Below, piece after piece: positions 62,030 to 64,000 of a DNA stretch of 64,000 bases (its first letter is position 1; each line of letters begins with the position of its first letter). Made by a program: the position numbers and the translations under genes. Source of the DNA: Pandoraea cepalis (lineage in GTDB: Bacteria > Pseudomonadota > Gammaproteobacteria > Burkholderiales > Burkholderiaceae). The notes under the pieces are model-generated. The model did not search any database. It was given only the letters and a program-made list of their open reading frames with translations, and had not been told where the DNA came from. The DNA lies in contig NZ_CABPSL010000006.1 of the NCBI RefSeq assembly GCF_902459665.1, forward strand, positions 173,651-237,650. The letters are read 5' to 3'.

Positions 62030-63757
62030 ATGAAAAATCCAACCTTATCCAAAGCGTTTCTGGCGACAGCGCTGAGCTGTGCGCTGTTCAACGTTCACGC
62101 GGCCTCGCAGGCGCCGGTCGGTGCCGAGAACGGCATGGTGGTCACCGCCCAGCACCTCGCGTCGAAAGTCGGCGTGGACGTGCTCAAGGCCGGTGGCAAT
62201 GCCGTCGACGCGGCCGTCGCCGTGGGATATGCGCTCGCCGTGGTGTATCCGGCAGCCGGGAATCTTGGCGGCGGCGGTTTCATGACGATCCAGCTTGCGG
62301 ACGGCCGCAAGACCTTCCTCGATTTCCGCGAGAAAGCGCCGCTGGCCGCGACGGCCAACATGTATCTCGACAAGGACGGCAACGTCATCAAGGGTGCCTC
62401 GACCACGGGCTATCGGGCCGTGGGCGTACCCGGCTCCGTGTCGGGCATGGAATACGCCCGTGAAAAGTACGGCACCAAGACCCGTGCGCAACTGATTGCG
62501 CCCGCCGTCACGCTGGCGGAAAAGGGCTTCGTGCTCGACCAGGGCGACGTCGACATGCTTTGGACGGCGACCAAGAATTTCGAGAGCGACCGCGCCAATT
62601 CGGGCGCCATCTTCCTGAACAAGGGCCAGCCGTTCCAGCCGGGCGAACGCCTTGTGCAGAAGGATCTTGCACGTACGTTGAAGCTGATCAGCGCGAAGGG
62701 TACCGACGGCTTCTACAAGGGAGAGGTCGCCAACAAGCTGGTGGCGTCGATGAAGGCCGGCGGCGGCATCATCACCCAGGCCGATCTCGATCAGTACAAG
62801 ACGCGCGAACTGGCGCCGGTCGAGTGCGACTATCGCGGCTATCACGTGGTCTCTGCCCCGCCGCCCAGCTCGGGTGGCGTGGTGATCTGCGAGATCATGA
62901 ATATCCTCGAAGGCTACCCGATGACCGAGCTGGGGTACCACTCGGCGCAGGGGGTGCATTACACCATCGAGGCGATGCGCCACGCGTACGTCGACCGCAA
63001 CAGCTATCTGGGCGATCCCGATTTCGTGAAGAACCCGATTGCCCACCTGCTCGACAAGCAATACGCGGCCAAAATCCGCGCGGCCATCAACCCGCAGAAG
63101 GCGGGTATCTCACAGGAGATCAAGCCGGGGGTGGCGCCGCATGAAGGCAGCAACACCACGCACTACTCGATCATCGATCGCGACGGCAACGCGGTGTCGG
63201 TCACCTACACGCTCAACGACTGGTTCGGCGCAAAGGTGATGGCCAACGGCACGGGCGTCATGCTCAACGACGAAATGGACGACTTCACCGCCAAGGTGGG
63301 CGTGCCGAACCTGTATGGCCTGATCCAGGGCGAAGCGAACGCCATCGGCCCGGGTCGTCGTCCACTGTCGTCGATGAGCCCGACCATCGTCACGAAGGAT
63401 GGCAAGCCGGTAATGGTCGTTGGCACGCCGGGCGGTAGCCGCATCATCACGGCCACCCTGCTCACGATGCTCAACGTCATCGACTACGGCATGAATCTGC
63501 AAGAAGCCGTGGACGCCCCGCGCTTCCACCAGCAGTGGATGCCGGAGGCCACCAACATCGAGCGGTTCGCCCTGAGCCCCGACACGCAGAAAATCCTCGA
63601 AAGTTGGGGTCAGAAGTTTGCCGGTCCGCAACCGGCGAACCACGTCGCCGCCATTCTCGTGGGCGCGCCGTCGCTGGGCGGCAAACCGATCGGGAAGAAC
63701 CGCTACTATGGCGCGAACGATCCGCGTCGCAACACGGGACTCGCGCTCGGTTATTGA
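62030..63757 (+). CDS. ggt: Periplasmic gamma-glutamyltransferase (Ggt)
   Basis: A 575-aa Ntn-hydrolase. The signal peptide is MKNPTLSKAFLATALSCALFNVHA. Then come KAGGNAVDAAVAVGYALAVVYPAAGNLGGGGFM and GVPGSVSGMEYA. The autoprocessing site is near residue 376 (SNTTHYSIIDRDGNAVSVTYTLNDWFG; the first Thr becomes the catalytic N-terminus of the small subunit). NGTGVMLNDEMDDF and RPLSSMSPTIV (substrate pocket) and VGTPGGSRIITATLLTMLNVIDYG follow. All key GGT residues are present. It hydrolyses gamma-glutamyl bonds of glutathione and other amides in the periplasm. Confidence 0.96.
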   Translation: MKNPTLSKAFLATALSCALFNVHAASQAPVGAENGMVVTAQHLASKVGVDVLKAGGNAVDAAVAVGYALAVVYPAAGNLGGGGFMTIQLADGRKTFLDFREKAPLAATANMYLDKDGNVIKGASTTGYRAVGVPGSVSGMEYAREKYGTKTRAQLIAPAVTLAEKGFVLDQGDVDMLWTATKNFESDRANSGAIFLNKGQPFQPGERLVQKDLARTLKLISAKGTDGFYKGEVANKLVASMKAGGGIITQADLDQYKTRELAPVECDYRGYHVVSAPPPSSGGVVICEIMNILEGYPMTELGYHSAQGVHYTIEAMRHAYVDRNSYLGDPDFVKNPIAHLLDKQYAAKIRAAINPQKAGISQEIKPGVAPHEGSNTTHYSIIDRDGNAVSVTYTLNDWFGAKVMANGTGVMLNDEMDDFTAKVGVPNLYGLIQGEANAIGPGRRPLSSMSPTIVTKDGKPVMVVGTPGGSRIITATLLTMLNVIDYGMNLQEAVDAPRFHQQWMPEATNIERFALSPDTQKILESWGQKFAGPQPANHVAAILVGAPSLGGKPIGKNRYYGANDPRRNTGLALGY

Positions 63758-63800
63758 TTGAGGGCGTGTGATCCAAACGACATTGGGATCGAAGGAATTG

Positions 63801-63830
63801 ATGGGGCCGCGCGCGCGGCCCCATTTTTTA
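63801..63830 (+). terminator. Intrinsic terminator after ggt
   Basis: Perfect 10-bp GC-rich stem (ATGGGGCCGC, loop GCGC, GCGGCCCCAT) at 63801-63824, followed by TTTTTT. 44 bp after the ggt stop. The strongest terminator in the window. Confidence 0.93.
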
Positions 63831-63963
63831 TGGATGCCGACTGCGAACGTGTGTGTCGCAGCGTCTGCGTACCCCGGGAGTTAGACATTTGTAACATTTT
63901 GTAATACGCCGTTTGAACGCTCAGGGTAATGCCCCCATTTTCCACGGCCGCGAGAAGTAGAAA

Positions 63964-64000
63964 CTAAGCGGCCATGGCCAGCCGCTGCTTCGGGGTAAAG
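63964..64000 (-). CDS. Possible C-terminal end of an ORF entering from the right
   Basis: The minus-strand frame from the right edge reads FTPKQRLAMAA and then stops at TAG (63964-63966). Eleven residues are too few for identification. The flanking G-rich word GGAAAATGGGGGCATTACCC (minus strand, about 63930) could be an insertion-sequence end, which would make this a transposase tail. This is speculation. Confidence 0.2.
   Translation of the reverse strand, partial: FTPKQRLAMAA

Noticed and set aside
61885..62463. Plus-strand frame overlapping the start of ggt
   Set aside because: Overlaps the intact signal peptide and N-terminus of Ggt in another frame; Arg/Gly-rich with no homology.

Overview
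The window is GC-rich, densely coded, and typical of a motile, aromatic-degrading betaproteobacterium. The Burkholderiales-type porin, the cyoABCD-SURF1 block, the hydroxycinnamate/protocatechuate genes and the codon bias all fit Burkholderiaceae. Pandoraea or a close relative is my best guess. That is an inference from protein style, not from a search.

1-13.8 kb (minus strand): a flagellar gene block read in the order fliF-G-H-I-J, fliD-S-T-K-A, motA-B, flgM-N, flgB-C-D-E (flgE is cut by the left edge). The stretch fliD-fliS-fliT-fliK-fliA-motA-motB copies the order of lateral (Laf/Flag-2) flagellar loci, so this is probably a secondary or lateral-type system with its own sigma-28 and stator. 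Many genes overlap by 4 bp (ATGA/GTGA). A shared 12-bp word lies upstream of flgB and fliF.

14-21.6 kb: peroxide defence (ahpC, ahpF); an operon of a TPR/winged-helix regulator and a beta-propeller protein; a small exported peptide; and a MarR regulator in an operon with a ClC chloride channel carrying CBS domains.

21.6-41.4 kb: an aromatic catabolic supercluster. It holds the 4-hydroxybenzoate transporter and hydroxylase with their AraC regulator (pcaK, pobA, pobR), the protocatechuate ortho-cleavage operon pcaHGBCD with divergent pcaQ, and a hydroxycinnamate set. That set comprises an amidohydrolase, an acyl-CoA dehydrogenase, fcs, vdh, ech, a porin, an MFS importer and a MarR regulator, resembling the Acinetobacter hca locus. 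Together they take p-coumarate to 4-hydroxybenzoate, protocatechuate and beta-ketoadipate. pcaIJF and the vanillate demethylase are not in the window. A recurring palindrome sits in the -35/-10 spacers of the ech and MFS promoters.

41.5-46.3 kb: a non-canonical five-gene chemosensory operon. It encodes a membrane HAMP kinase with an Hpt domain and a CheA-like ATPase domain but no CheW-like domain, a one-TM MCP signalling stub, two CheX-type phosphatases with matching C-terminal tails, and a CheY. This is the strongest candidate for an undescribed system.

46.6-54.97 kb: a Dpp/Gsi-type peptide ABC transporter operon ending in a gamma-glutamyltransferase-family gene without a signal peptide. 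A divergent LysR regulator lies behind a 24-bp AT-rich palindrome. 55.0-56.4 kb: an MHS-type MFS transporter with an intrinsic terminator. 56.5-61.6 kb: the cytochrome bo3 quinol oxidase operon cyoABCD with SURF1. 62.0-63.8 kb: a periplasmic gamma-glutamyltransferase with a strong terminator. The last ~130 bp hold only the possible C-terminal end of another ORF. No tRNA, rRNA, CRISPR array or complete insertion sequence was seen.
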